Assembly: GCF_024494655.1 (NCBI RefSeq)
Contig: NZ_JANHDL010000009.1
Span: 48,835 to 112,834, forward strand
Source: Halorubrum laminariae
GTDB lineage: Archaea > Halobacteriota > Halobacteria > Halobacteriales > Haloferacaceae
Direction of reading: 5' to 3'
Length of the DNA stretch: 64,000 nt
A program made the position numbers and the translations under genes. The notes beneath the pieces are model-generated. The model searched no databases. It saw only the letters and a list, made by a program, of their open reading frames with translations, and had not been told where the DNA came from. Of the stretch, positions 34,438 to 43,138 are shown in pieces (position 1 is the stretch's first letter; each line of letters opens with the position of its first letter).

Positions 34438-36398
34438 GAGGACAACACCTCCGGCGTATCCGCCTCGGCGATATCCGCCAGCCCGGTGATCTCCTCGCCG
34501 AAGGCGCTCAGCTCGCCGAGCCCGATCGGCTCGTCTCGGCGGAGCGGCGCGAGCATGAGCGGGGCGTCGAACCGGTCACGGATCTCGTCGAGGTACTGCG
34601 CCTGTTGCGCGCGGCGGTTCGCGAAGAAGGCGTTGTCGCCGTACGCCTCGGGGAGGAGGTAGTTCGCGACGACCAGCGAGGTTTCGATGCCGACTTGGTC
34701 TTCGAGGTCGGCGGCGGCCCGATACGCCTCCATCATGGGCGTGTACTCGGGGTACATCACGAACGCGAAGGTGCTCCGGTCGGGATCTTTCATCGTCTCG
34801 ATGACCTCGTCGTACTGGTCGCCCTTCGCGGGCGCGGCACCCTTCGTCAGCGAGCCCAGATCCATGAACCCCTTCCAGTCAGAGGGGAGTTCGAGCAGCC
34901 GGAGCGTGTGACCCGTCGGTGCCGTGTCGAAGACGATCACCTCGTAGCCGTCCTCGTCGAAGTAGCTCACGAACTTTTCGAGGGCGGCCATCTCCTCGGC
35001 GCAGGGCGACTCCAACTCCTCCTCGACGTTCGCGATCGCGGCGTCGACGTCGATCTGGGTGTCCTCTTTCTCCTCGTACATCTCCGTGACGTGATCGAGG
35101 ACCTGTTCGCGGTACTCGGCGAGCGCCTCCTCCTGATCGATCCGCGCCGCGTCGAGGTTGGCCTGCCCGACCGAGGTCGGCTCGTGGCCCACGGGCTCGC
35201 CGAAGATGTCCTCTAGATGCGCGGCCGGGTCGGTCGTGACGACGAGCGTCTCGCGGCCCGCCTCGGCGAGCTTCGTCGCCGCCGTCGCGGCGACCGTGCT
35301 CTTGCCGACGCCGCCCTTGCCGGTGAAAAAGAGGTACTGCGTCTCCTCGTCGGGCGTGAGCTGTTCCGCGACCGCGTCGGCGTCCGCCATCGAATCGAAG
35401 TCGACCGCACCGTCGACGCGGCCCGCGTCGTCCACCTCGGTCGCCTCGCCGACATCGACCGTCGTCTCGTCACCGTCGTAGAGGACGCCGGCCACGTCCG
35501 CGAGCAGGTCGAGCCCCGCGATCTCGCCGGGCTGGAGCGGGTACGTCGCGGTCGCGTCGGCGTCGAACTCCTCCCGGGCCCGCTCGATGACGGCCTGTTC
35601 GTCCGCACGCTTCGCCTCGAAGAATGGGTCCTCACACACTGATTCGGGAAGGTAGCCGTTGAGGATCAGAAGCTGCGAGTCGATGCCGAGCTCGGCGAGG
35701 TCGCCCGCGCTGCGTTCGATCTCGTCGATCGAGGAGGCCTCGGGTTTGCCGACGAACGCGAAGGCGGTGCGCTCGTAGTCCTGAAGCGTGTCGATCGCGC
35801 GCTCGTAGTCCTGCTTGCGCTCTTCCATCGAGGCGGCCGGTCCGATACAGGTCGAGCCGCCCTTCTCGAGTTCGGCGTTCCAGTCGGAGGGAAGCTCCAT
35901 CAACCGGATCGTGTGGCCCGTCGGTGCCGTGTCGAAGACCACGGCGTCGTACTCCGGGCTATCCATGAAGCCGACGAAGTTGTCGAAGGCGGCGATCTCT
36001 TCGACGCACGGGCTGTTGAGCTGCTCTTCGACCGTCTGGATCTCCTCCTCGCCGAGCAGTTCGCGCATCGGCTCGATCGTCTCTTGACGGTACTCCTCGG
36101 CGGCAACGTCGGGGTCGATCTCGATCGCCGAGAGGTTCTCGACGCCGTCGATAGCGGTGACCTCGTGGCCGATCTCCTGCCCGAAGATGTCTGAGAGGTT
36201 CGGCGCGGGGTCGGTCGTCACCAGGAGCGTCTCGTGGTCGTTGTCGGCGAGCCACGCCGCGGTCGCACAGCTCACCGTGCTCTTGCCGACGCCGCCCTTT
36301 CCGCTGAAGAAGACGAACTCGGTCTCGTCTCCGCTCGGTTCGACTATCTCGCGCGCGCCCGTCCCCGATTGCGTCCGCGACTGCCGTGTCTGTGCCAT
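34434..36398 (-). CDS. arsA: ArsA, arsenite-stimulated pump-driving ATPase (two-domain)
   Basis: Tandem ATPase of 654 residues with two deviant Walker A loops: GKGGVGKSTVSC (residues 33-44) and GKGGVGKSTVAATAA near residue 350. Both halves carry a DTAPTGHT signature (about 156-163 and again in the C half). All three metalloid-binding cysteines of classical ArsA have equivalents: C131 (NSPCVEEIAAF), C184 (STCIGPAASME) and C466 (ESPCAEEMAAL). It should therefore be a true As(III)/Sb(III)-responsive ArsA, not a Get3 tail-anchor ATPase. Lies just after arsD. No arsB or acr3 permease is in the window. Confidence 0.93.
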   Translation of the reverse strand: MAQTRQSRTQSGTGAREIVEPSGDETEFVFFSGKGGVGKSTVSCATAAWLADNDHETLLVTTDPAPNLSDIFGQEIGHEVTAIDGVENLSAIEIDPDVAAEEYRQETIEPMRELLGEEEIQTVEEQLNSPCVEEIAAFDNFVGFMDSPEYDAVVFDTAPTGHTIRLMELPSDWNAELEKGGSTCIGPAASMEERKQDYERAIDTLQDYERTAFAFVGKPEASSIDEIERSAGDLAELGIDSQLLILNGYLPESVCEDPFFEAKRADEQAVIERAREEFDADATATYPLQPGEIAGLDLLADVAGVLYDGDETTVDVGEATEVDDAGRVDGAVDFDSMADADAVAEQLTPDEETQYLFFTGKGGVGKSTVAATAATKLAEAGRETLVVTTDPAAHLEDIFGEPVGHEPTSVGQANLDAARIDQEEALAEYREQVLDHVTEMYEEKEDTQIDVDAAIANVEEELESPCAEEMAALEKFVSYFDEDGYEVIVFDTAPTGHTLRLLELPSDWKGFMDLGSLTKGAAPAKGDQYDEVIETMKDPDRSTFAFVMYPEYTPMMEAYRAAADLEDQVGIETSLVVANYLLPEAYGDNAFFANRRAQQAQYLDEIRDRFDAPLMLAPLRRDEPIGLGELSAFGEEITGLADIAEADTPEVLSS

Positions 36399-36401
36399 CC
36401 G

Positions 36402-36731
36402 CTAGGCCTCCTGTGCCGTGGCGCTCTCATCGACGGCGGCGGTCAGTTCGTCGTACGAGAGGTACTCCCCTTCGGCGACGATCTCGTCGTCGACGACGAT
36501 GATCGGGAGGATCGACGGCCCGTCCGCCTGTACGCGGTCGTAGATGCGCTGCGTTTCGAGGAACCGGTCGATGTCGTGTTGCATGTTCGCGCGAGTCACG
36601 TCAAGGTCATCGAACGCGTCTTCGAGCTGGTCGAGCGCCGCGCTGACCTCGACGAGCTCGTCGTCGGGGTCGGGACCGCAGACGCCAGTGGAGCAACACA
36701 TCGCTTCTTCATAGAGGGTGAGTTCGGTCAT
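36402..36731 (-). CDS. arsD: ArsD arsenic metallochaperone
   Basis: ArsD of 109 residues that hands As(III) to ArsA. The N-terminus MTELTLYEEAMCCSTGVCGP contains the defining cysteines C12, C13 and C18. The thioredoxin-like fold continues through LPIIVVDDEIVAEGEYLSYDEL. The gene ends 3 nt before arsA. The promoter is probably the TATA-like stretch near 36823-36832, implying a 5' leader of about 70-90 nt. Confidence 0.95.
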   Translation of the reverse strand: MTELTLYEEAMCCSTGVCGPDPDDELVEVSAALDQLEDAFDDLDVTRANMQHDIDRFLETQRIYDRVQADGPSILPIIVVDDEIVAEGEYLSYDELTAAVDESATAQEA

Positions 36732-37188
36732 GGTGAAGTCGGTCGTCGAACGTCTGAGCTATCGTTCACAGCGATTCGTGCCAATTCCACAGCCACTGTG
36801 ATCGATTCATTTGAACAATTCTTCATACAATTATAAGCCCTTCGGTCGGAGATATCCGTGTCGATCACGCGGTCGAGAGCCCGGGACAGTCGAGAGCTTC
36901 GCTCGTCCGATTATCCGTCGGTAGCTCGCGGCCTCATTCGGTGGAACACGTCGCAGTCAAATCCCACGAGTTTCGAGGAACGATGAGGAACGCATCGGCT
37001 GCTGGACCTAGATGGCATCGACCACAGCAGACAACGGATCCATCGTTGATCGGGCGATTCCAGCCCAATTGCGCGTATCGCATATGCGACACAATAACTG
37101 AACAAGTACTATATCGTATCTGCCCTCAGCCACGTGTATGGGACCGACAGTTCACAACGTTTAATCTCGTGTCAATTCAACTGTGCGT
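36732..37188. promoter_or_regulatory. Divergent arsD/arsR intergenic region
   Basis: No gene was recognised in 457 nt. Near arsD, the minus strand has a TATA-like cttataattg (about 36823-36832) next to an imperfect dyad, ttgaacaattcttca (about 36809-36823). Near arsR, a gtttaatc box lies about 27 nt before the ATG at 37189, followed by caattcaac. The shared caatt/ttcaa elements are candidate ArsR sites. A 12-bp palindrome, tcgcatatgcga, is at 37078-37089. Confidence 0.45.
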
Positions 37189-37584
37189 ATGTCATCGACG
37201 GATCGGCTCCAGCGGTACGTGGCCGACGAGTGCGGCTCCTGTACGGACGAGGACCTCTCTGAGCGGCTCGCGGAGCTTGAGGAGCTGAACGAAAGCGTCG
37301 GCGAGTCGGATCTGGAGAGTGATGTCGAGCTGCTGTCGGCACTCGGCAACGAGACGCGGTACAAAATCGTCCGCATGTTACACGCAGCCGAGGACGACGA
37401 ACTGTGCGTCTGCGAGTTCTCGCCGCTGTTGGACGTGAGCGACAGCGCGATCAGCCACGCACTCTCTAAACTGACCGACGCCGGGCTCGTCACGCGCCGG
37501 AAGGAGGGGAAGTGGCGGATGTACCGCGCCACGCCTCGCGCGAACGCCGTCCTAGTCGCGCTCGACGGCTCGCGGTCGCTGTAA
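37189..37584 (+). CDS. arsR: ArsR-family metalloregulator
   Basis: Winged-helix repressor of 131 residues. The helix-turn-helix region LLDVSDSAISHALSKLTDAG is preceded by ELCVCEFSPL, giving C73 and C75, the classical As(III)-binding ELCVCE motif of ArsR. An additional ECGSC (C15 and C18) in the N-terminal extension could add ligands. Start ATG 37189 fits a leaderless transcript; a GTG two codons upstream is possible. It is divergent from the arsD-arsA operon, which it probably represses. Confidence 0.92.
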   Translation: MSSTDRLQRYVADECGSCTDEDLSERLAELEELNESVGESDLESDVELLSALGNETRYKIVRMLHAAEDDELCVCEFSPLLDVSDSAISHALSKLTDAGLVTRRKEGKWRMYRATPRANAVLVALDGSRSL

Positions 37585-37682
37585 GGGGACCGCTCCCGTC
37601 TCAGTCGCACGTTTCGGCCGAATCGGAGCCTCTCGGAAATGCTGAACCTGTCGCGTCGGCGTGAACCACGCGTGTCGCCGGG

Positions 37683-38039
37683 TCAGAACGTGATGATTTC
37701 GTAGTCGTCGTCGACGAGCGACCGAATGCTCGGGTGGCCGTCGTACTCGTCGAGGGTGACGAGTCCCGCGTCGGCGACTGCCTCGTCGACATCGAACGCG
37801 CCGGAGCAGTAGTCACACACCGCGGCGTCGTCGCGAACCGCCTGATAGAGCTCGTGGTAGTCGCTGTCCTCGTCTTCGAGCTCCGGGATCCACTGGGTCC
37901 CAGCGCCGTCGAAGATGAGTTCAAGTTCGTCCTCGTCGTTCTCGGCGAACTCCTTTGCGGCCTCCAGCGCGTTCGCGAGGCGACCGTAGTCGGCGTGCGA
38001 TTCGTTGCCGGCGAGAATCACGATTGCTGCCTTTGCCAT
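37683..38039 (-). CDS. DsrE-family protein
   Basis: Protein of 118 residues starting MAKAAIVILAGNESHADYGR, with LELIFDGAGTQWIPELED and VCDYCSGAFDVDEAV. The layout matches the DsrE/DsrF-like fold, with cysteines in the CDYC motif where sulfur-carrier members hold their active cysteine. It may act in sulfur relay. It is transcribed convergently with arsR, so a link to the arsenic locus is possible but not shown. Confidence 0.78.
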   Translation of the reverse strand: MAKAAIVILAGNESHADYGRLANALEAAKEFAENDEDELELIFDGAGTQWIPELEDEDSDYHELYQAVRDDAAVCDYCSGAFDVDEAVADAGLVTLDEYDGHPSIRSLVDDDYEIITF

Positions 38040-38242
38040 CGAATTTCCGTATGTCCCATCCGTACAAAACCCACCCGCAGGTGTGTGTCCCAGACGCCAA
38101 CTCGACACGTGATGGCGTACCACACGAAAGAACGGGAGCGGCGGCGCGAGCACCATCACGTCCCAGGTCCCCCCGCGTCCAGACTGTCGCATCCTTTGCG
38201 GCCCGTTCAGTACATTACATATCGCGAGATACAGTATATCTG

Positions 38243-38647
38243 TTAGTCACCGATCGTATCGGTATCTACAGGCGGAACAGGCCGAGTGCCTCGGGGCTTG
38301 ACCCCGAGGGTGAAGGCCGTCGAAAGATTAACCAAACCACGGTTCGTACAGTTGATACAGTCAGAGAACCACAAAGACGGGTTAAAGACCGTAATCCAAC
38401 GCTGACTGAGACGATGTGGAAATGCGACATCTCTCAAAATCCACGCCGTCGGCGTGGTGCGACAGGTGTTGTCGGGCGGTGTGGAGCCGCCGACCCTCAC
38501 GGACGCACCGAGCGTTCGGGTGTGAATTCCAGCCGACTCATCTCGGGAAGGTCGGGGGGAATTAAATTCGCCTACGTCCATCCGTCCGTTTCTGGACGGT
38601 ATGGACAAAACGGCGAAGCCTCGGGGCTTGTCCCCGAGGTACTTCAC
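38243..38647 (+). mobile_element. Decayed IS200/IS605-like (PATE-type) element
   Basis: No intact gene lies in 38040-38706. Two near-identical palindromic 21-mers, cctcggggcttgaccccgagg at 38289-38309 and a loop variant at 38619-38639, stand in the same orientation. The second is followed at once by acttcac, with ttcac at 38643-38647, resembling an IS200/IS605 right end. A smaller hairpin ccgtcc/ggacgg is at 38582-38599. Broken frames read like decayed transposon coding tail. The left boundary is uncertain. Confidence 0.5.
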
Positions 38648-38706
38648 GAAACGGAGACGTCGCGGACTCCGCAACGATTACCCGAGGAGCACTCATCACC
38701 TAGACC

Positions 38707-39540
38707 ATGGCCGACTCCGACTGGGGCGACTGGCTGCCGCGAGCGGTGGCAGACGCCGATCCCGACACGGTAGCGCTGTGGTATCTGGGCTGCAACGGCT
38801 TCGCGATCAAGGGGAGCGACGGCACCGTCCTCTGGGTCGACCCGTACATCGGTACCGGCGATCCGCCGAGAACCGTGCGAATGATCCCGGTCCCGTTCGA
38901 TCCCGCTGATATCGACCTCGCGGACGCGGTGTTGGCGACTCACGAGCACACTGATCACGTCCACGGTCCGTCGCAGGCACCGATCCTCGAAAAGACGGAC
39001 GCGGACTTCGTCGCACCGGACGACTCGCTCGCGGTGGCCCGCGAAGAAGAGAGCTGGACGGACGACTGGGACGTCGACGACGAGGCGTTCACGGAAGTCG
39101 CCGAGGGCGACGAGCTCCGGATCGGCGAGTTCACCGTCCACGTCGTCGAGACCCAAGACGCGGACGCGACGCATCCGGTCGGCTACGTTATCGAACACGA
39201 GACGGGGACGGTGTTCCACGCCGGCGACAGCAAGCCCTCCGACTCCTTTACCGACCTCGCAGACCGGTTCGACATCGACCTCGGCATCCTCGCGTTCGGA
39301 TCCGTCGGAACCGTTCCGGACAAAGAGACCGGAGAGCCTGTTCGGACGAAGTGGTACAGCGACGAAAACCAGATCGCGTCGGCGGCGAACGACCTCGAAC
39401 TCGACCGGCTCGTTCCGACGCACTGGGACATGTGGAAGGGGCTCACCGCGGATCCGACGGCGCTCCACGAGCACGTTCGGAGCTTCCGGCATCCGAACAG
39501 ACTCGACATCGTGGAGATCGGCGACAGGATCGATCTCTGA
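38707..39540 (+). CDS. Metallo-beta-lactamase-fold hydrolase (UlaG-like)
   Basis: Protein of 277 residues. The metal motif THEHTDHVHG is at about residues 78-87. Further ligands are in THPVGYVIEHETGTVFHAGDSKPS (His and Asp) and the late PTHWDMW. The opening ALWYLGCNGFAIKGSDGTVL resembles L-ascorbate-6-phosphate lactonase (UlaG) and related zinc or manganese hydrolases. The substrate is unknown. The gene starts 60 nt after the IS-like right end, so its promoter may lie within or next to the element. Confidence 0.85.
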   Translation: MADSDWGDWLPRAVADADPDTVALWYLGCNGFAIKGSDGTVLWVDPYIGTGDPPRTVRMIPVPFDPADIDLADAVLATHEHTDHVHGPSQAPILEKTDADFVAPDDSLAVAREEESWTDDWDVDDEAFTEVAEGDELRIGEFTVHVVETQDADATHPVGYVIEHETGTVFHAGDSKPSDSFTDLADRFDIDLGILAFGSVGTVPDKETGEPVRTKWYSDENQIASAANDLELDRLVPTHWDMWKGLTADPTALHEHVRSFRHPNRLDIVEIGDRIDL

Positions 39541-39611
39541 GTTCGTCGCGGAGTTATCACGAACGACATCCGGCCCGTGGATTTTAAGCCCCTGCTCCGG
39601 GACGGGTTCGT

Positions 39612-41327
39612 ATGAGCGAACGGACGGACGGCGGGACGACCGTCGACGAAGACGGCGTCCGCGTCGAGAAGTCATTCACCGGTGACGCGTTCCCCGTACC
39701 GGCGGTGAGGTACGACCTCTCCTCCAGCCGCGAGGACGCGGTACGTGTGCGTATCGTCGACCAGATACCGGAGTCGTTCCCGATGGACCGAATCGGGTTT
39801 CACCCCGACTACGAGAGCGACAACTGGACCGCGTACAAGGACCACCGCGTCGAGTTTGAGCGCGTGGTAGAGCCGGGCGAGACGGTCGAGACCGTGTTCG
39901 GGATCCGCGACGACGACCCCGATCTCGACGGCTTCCTGAACGCGCCGGTCATCGAGCACGTCCCGGTCGGCGAGGAGATCGAAGACGTGCTCGGCGCGGG
40001 CGACACCGACGCCGTGAGAGAGGTGCTGGCGGGGGATCGCACGACGCTCCCCGGAATGGAAGAGACGGGTGAGAGCGAACCGGCCGACGCGGAAAGCGAA
40101 TTGGATCCCGTGGACGCGGCCGTCAGCGATTCGGCTCCGGCAGATGCGACTGCGTCGGACGTGAGTGACGAGGGCCCGGAACCGGTCGTCGAATCCGACT
40201 CCGAGACGCCCGCAGAGACGGACGCACCCGCGCCACGGGCGGTCAGCGAGGAGAACACCACAGCGGTCACGCGCCGCGATACCGGAGAAGCGCCGAGCGA
40301 AGCCGAAGCGGAAGAAACCGAACGCATCGACGCAGACGAACCACTGGAGCCCGACGAGCCAGCCGCAACGGACGACGCGCCGACCGACAAATCCGAAACG
40401 GACGAGCCGGAGCCGGAAGACGCGACTGCGTCGGACGAAGAGACGGCGTCCGAAGCGGGATCCGAGCCGACCGTGGGCGCGGAGGGCAGTGTCGCAGCCG
40501 CGCTCGCGGCGGAGATCCGGTCGGGAGAAGCCGACCCCGAGGACATCCAAACGATAGAGTCCGAACTCGACGGTGACGTGCCGCGCAGCGTCGACGTTCG
40601 CATCGGGCGTCTACAGTCGAGCGTCGCCGACATAGAGGCGTACGCCGACGCCCTCGCGGAATTCATCGACGGAGAGGGGACCGCCCGGGAGATCCTCGAA
40701 GATCTGAACGACAAGATCGATGCAGTGGAGTCGACGGTGACGACTCTCGACGACCGGGCAGACGACGCCGAGACCGCCCGAACCGAACTGCGCGAGGACC
40801 TGTCGCGCGTCGACGAGACTGTGGGCGACGTGGCCGACGACGTTTCGGCGGTCGACGAGCGCGTCGACGGGGTCGAGTCGGAAGTCGAGTCCATCGAGAC
40901 CGACGTGGCCGCGGTCGAGTCGTCCGTCGAATCAGCCGAAGACTCCGTCGAGTCAGTCGAAGCCTCCGTCGACGCCGCGACGTCGGAGATCGCGCGTATC
41001 GACGAGGAGACGGACGAGATCACCGGATCCGTGGACAGCCTCACCAACGACGTGGAGACGCTGTCCGAGGGGCTCGACGCCGTCGAGACCGATCTGGACG
41101 CCACAGACGAAACGGTCGACGACATCGAATCGCGACTCGGCCGGTTCGACGAGGAGTTCGACGATCTGTGGGACGACCTCGCGGAGGTCGACACGCGGCT
41201 GACGGAGGTCGAAGATCGGCTCGGCGACGACCTCGACGACATCGAGGCCGAACTCGACGCGATCGACGATCATCTCGAAGAGCTGGAAGCGTTCAGAAAG
41301 CGGCTCAACGAGGCGTTCGGACCGTAG
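39612..41327 (+). CDS. Acidic coiled-coil protein with conserved N-terminal domain
   Basis: Protein of 571 residues in three parts. Residues 1 to about 145 form a compact domain (KSFTGDAFPVPAVRYDLSSS, FPMDRIGFHPDYESDNWTAY). Residues about 150-300 are extremely acidic low complexity. Residues about 320-565 are a long heptad coiled coil, with repeated V-E-S-x-V and D-D-I-E-S patterns recalling chemoreceptor or tropomyosin-like rods. No transmembrane segment is visible, so it should be cytoplasmic and filament-like. A TATA-like ttttaag is about 30 nt upstream. Function is unknown; a scaffolding role is possible. Confidence 0.7.
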   Translation: MSERTDGGTTVDEDGVRVEKSFTGDAFPVPAVRYDLSSSREDAVRVRIVDQIPESFPMDRIGFHPDYESDNWTAYKDHRVEFERVVEPGETVETVFGIRDDDPDLDGFLNAPVIEHVPVGEEIEDVLGAGDTDAVREVLAGDRTTLPGMEETGESEPADAESELDPVDAAVSDSAPADATASDVSDEGPEPVVESDSETPAETDAPAPRAVSEENTTAVTRRDTGEAPSEAEAEETERIDADEPLEPDEPAATDDAPTDKSETDEPEPEDATASDEETASEAGSEPTVGAEGSVAAALAAEIRSGEADPEDIQTIESELDGDVPRSVDVRIGRLQSSVADIEAYADALAEFIDGEGTAREILEDLNDKIDAVESTVTTLDDRADDAETARTELREDLSRVDETVGDVADDVSAVDERVDGVESEVESIETDVAAVESSVESAEDSVESVEASVDAATSEIARIDEETDEITGSVDSLTNDVETLSEGLDAVETDLDATDETVDDIESRLGRFDEEFDDLWDDLAEVDTRLTEVEDRLGDDLDDIEAELDAIDDHLEELEAFRKRLNEAFGP

Positions 41328-41429
41328 ATTGGGTGAGCCGACGAAACGGCCGAGAGGGGTCGACCCGATCCGCATCGCGACCGGACGCAAAACGCAATCC
41401 GTTTTACCCGCGGCGACCCATCTCCGGCA

Positions 41430-42335
41430 ATGAGCGACCCGATTCCGGTCGCCGTTCCCCGGAAGGGGCGACCGCTCGAAGCGGTCCTCGAACGGATCGC
41501 CCACGTCGGGGACGACGACCGCCTCGATCGACTCGCGGACCGCGTCAGCAACGTCCTCCGGTACGAAAAATCCGTCACGAAGGGGCGGACAGACGCCGCC
41601 GACGGTCCCTACGAGCGACTCGCAGAGTACTCACACCCGGGCGAGCCGAACAGCCCCGAGTTCACACTGATGCGCGACGACCGCGACGGGAAGCCGCGGC
41701 GGATCGTCTTCGACGCGGCGACGGTCGATCTCGGTGATGTCCGACTGAAGCTCGTCGGCCGCGAAGAGCCGTTTCGCGCCCTCCGAACCCACGAGTTCGC
41801 GCTGGGATTCGATTCGGCGGATCTCGTGTTAGAGGAGGTGGTCGGCATCCAGTCCGACGGCCTGGGAACCATCGCGGACATCAACCAGCGGATCGATCCG
41901 GTCGACACCGACGTGCGCGTCGTCAACGGTCTGGGTGACACGGTGTACCACACGCTCATGGGCCACCCGTCGGAGGTTGACCCCGGAACGGACCTCGATC
42001 GCGAGTTCCTCGCATCCTACGCCGGCCCGCTGTGTATCTCGCCGCGGTACGAGCGGCTGGTCACGGCCGTGTTGGGAACCGACGCGCTGGAGGGCGTGGA
42101 GTTCGTGTATCCCGACCCCGACGAGGAGGAGGAGGCTGCCGTCGCGCGGACCGGCCTCGGCGTGTATCTCACGGTGACCGGCTCGACCGCCCGCGATCAC
42201 GGGCTCGTCGTCGGCGAGCACCTCTTCCCCAGCGAGACGGTCCTGATGCGGAACACCGCCGAGAGCGACGCCACCGTCGACCGCGCGGCCGACCTCGTCA
42301 CCGTCGACGACGCGGCCTCCGACATCCGGGTCTGA
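41430..42335 (+). CDS. Conserved haloarchaeal protein, HisG-like N-terminus
   Basis: Protein of 301 residues starting MSDPIPVAVPRKGRPLEAVL, which resembles the N-terminus of ATP phosphoribosyltransferase (HisG). The later LVLEEVVGIQSDGLGTIADI and VRVVNGLGDTVYHTLMG also fit a periplasmic-binding-protein-like fold. The catalytic HisG signature was not recognised, so it is not called HisG. It may be a divergent relative of unknown role. A gttttac TATA-like box lies about 30 nt before the start. Confidence 0.6.
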   Translation: MSDPIPVAVPRKGRPLEAVLERIAHVGDDDRLDRLADRVSNVLRYEKSVTKGRTDAADGPYERLAEYSHPGEPNSPEFTLMRDDRDGKPRRIVFDAATVDLGDVRLKLVGREEPFRALRTHEFALGFDSADLVLEEVVGIQSDGLGTIADINQRIDPVDTDVRVVNGLGDTVYHTLMGHPSEVDPGTDLDREFLASYAGPLCISPRYERLVTAVLGTDALEGVEFVYPDPDEEEEAAVARTGLGVYLTVTGSTARDHGLVVGEHLFPSETVLMRNTAESDATVDRAADLVTVDDAASDIRV

Positions 42336-42337
42336 GT

Positions 42338-43138
42338 TCACTGTCGTTCGTCCACGAGGTACTGTCGTGCCGCCGCGACGGTCAACGGGATCTCCTCGTC
42401 GTCGAGAGTTCCCTCGAACAGCCGCACGGTCGCCGGCGGCCGAAGCCCGTTCGATCGCAACAGCTCGCCGTCCGTCAGGATCTCTCTGGCGAGCGCGTCC
42501 GCGACTATCGAGCCCTGTTGCCCGACGACGATCACGCGCTCTGCGAGCTCGGCCGCGAGATCCAGAGACGGCGTGAACACCACCACGGTTCCCTCGTGGC
42601 TGATTACTAGTTTGCGGATGCGCTCGCGGTAGCGGGCGTCGACGGCCCCGAACGGTTCGTCGAGCAGCAGCACGTCCGGATCGAAGGCGAGAACGCTCGC
42701 GACCGCCGCCCGCTGTTTCTCGCCACCCGAGAGCCGGAACGGCGGCCGATCGAGCAGATCGGTCAGTCCGAGGTCGGCCGCGAGCCGGGCGATCCGCTCG
42801 TCCGCCACCCGCCGCGACATTCCGAGCTGTGCCGGCCCGTATTCGAGATCCTCACGGACGGTCGTGTTGAACAGGTAGTCGTCCGGATCCTGCAGCAGGA
42901 CGCCGAGCCGGTCCCTGACGCGCTCGGCGTCCGCGGTCTGATCGAAGTACCGGACCGTTCCCGCCGAGGGGTCGACGAGCCCGCCGAGCGCGAGCTGCAG
43001 CGTGCTCTTGCCCGACCCGTTCGCGCCGACGACCGCGACGCGTTCGTTCGCGCCGATCGACAGCGTCACGTCTCGTATCGCCGTCGTCCCGTCCGGATAC
43101 TCGTGTGTCAGGCCGCTCGCGTCGATCACGGGAGCCAT
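42338..43138 (-). CDS. cbiO: CbiO-type ATPase of a nickel/cobalt ECF transporter
   Basis: ABC ATPase of 266 residues. Walker A is GANGSGKST, the signature LSGGEKQRAAVAS, and Walker B VLLLDEPFGAVDARYRE. It energises uptake with CbiQ and CbiM. The start at 43138 (MAPVIDASGLTHEYPDG) lies 13 nt inside the cbiQ gene, showing tight coupling. The last 50 residues form a small winged tail. Confidence 0.93.
   Translation of the reverse strand: MAPVIDASGLTHEYPDGTTAIRDVTLSIGANERVAVVGANGSGKSTLQLALGGLVDPSAGTVRYFDQTADAERVRDRLGVLLQDPDDYLFNTTVREDLEYGPAQLGMSRRVADERIARLAADLGLTDLLDRPPFRLSGGEKQRAAVASVLAFDPDVLLLDEPFGAVDARYRERIRKLVISHEGTVVVFTPSLDLAAELAERVIVVGQQGSIVADALAREILTDGELLRSNGLRPPATVRLFEGTLDDEEIPLTVAAARQYLVDERQ

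Noticed and set aside
38243..38674. 143-codon minus-strand protein
   Set aside because: It runs antisense through the palindromes of the IS-like remnant and looks like transposon-end DNA, not a gene.
41430..42335. hisG
   Set aside because: Only the N-terminus resembles HisG. The catalytic signature was not recognised, so the gene is left unnamed.
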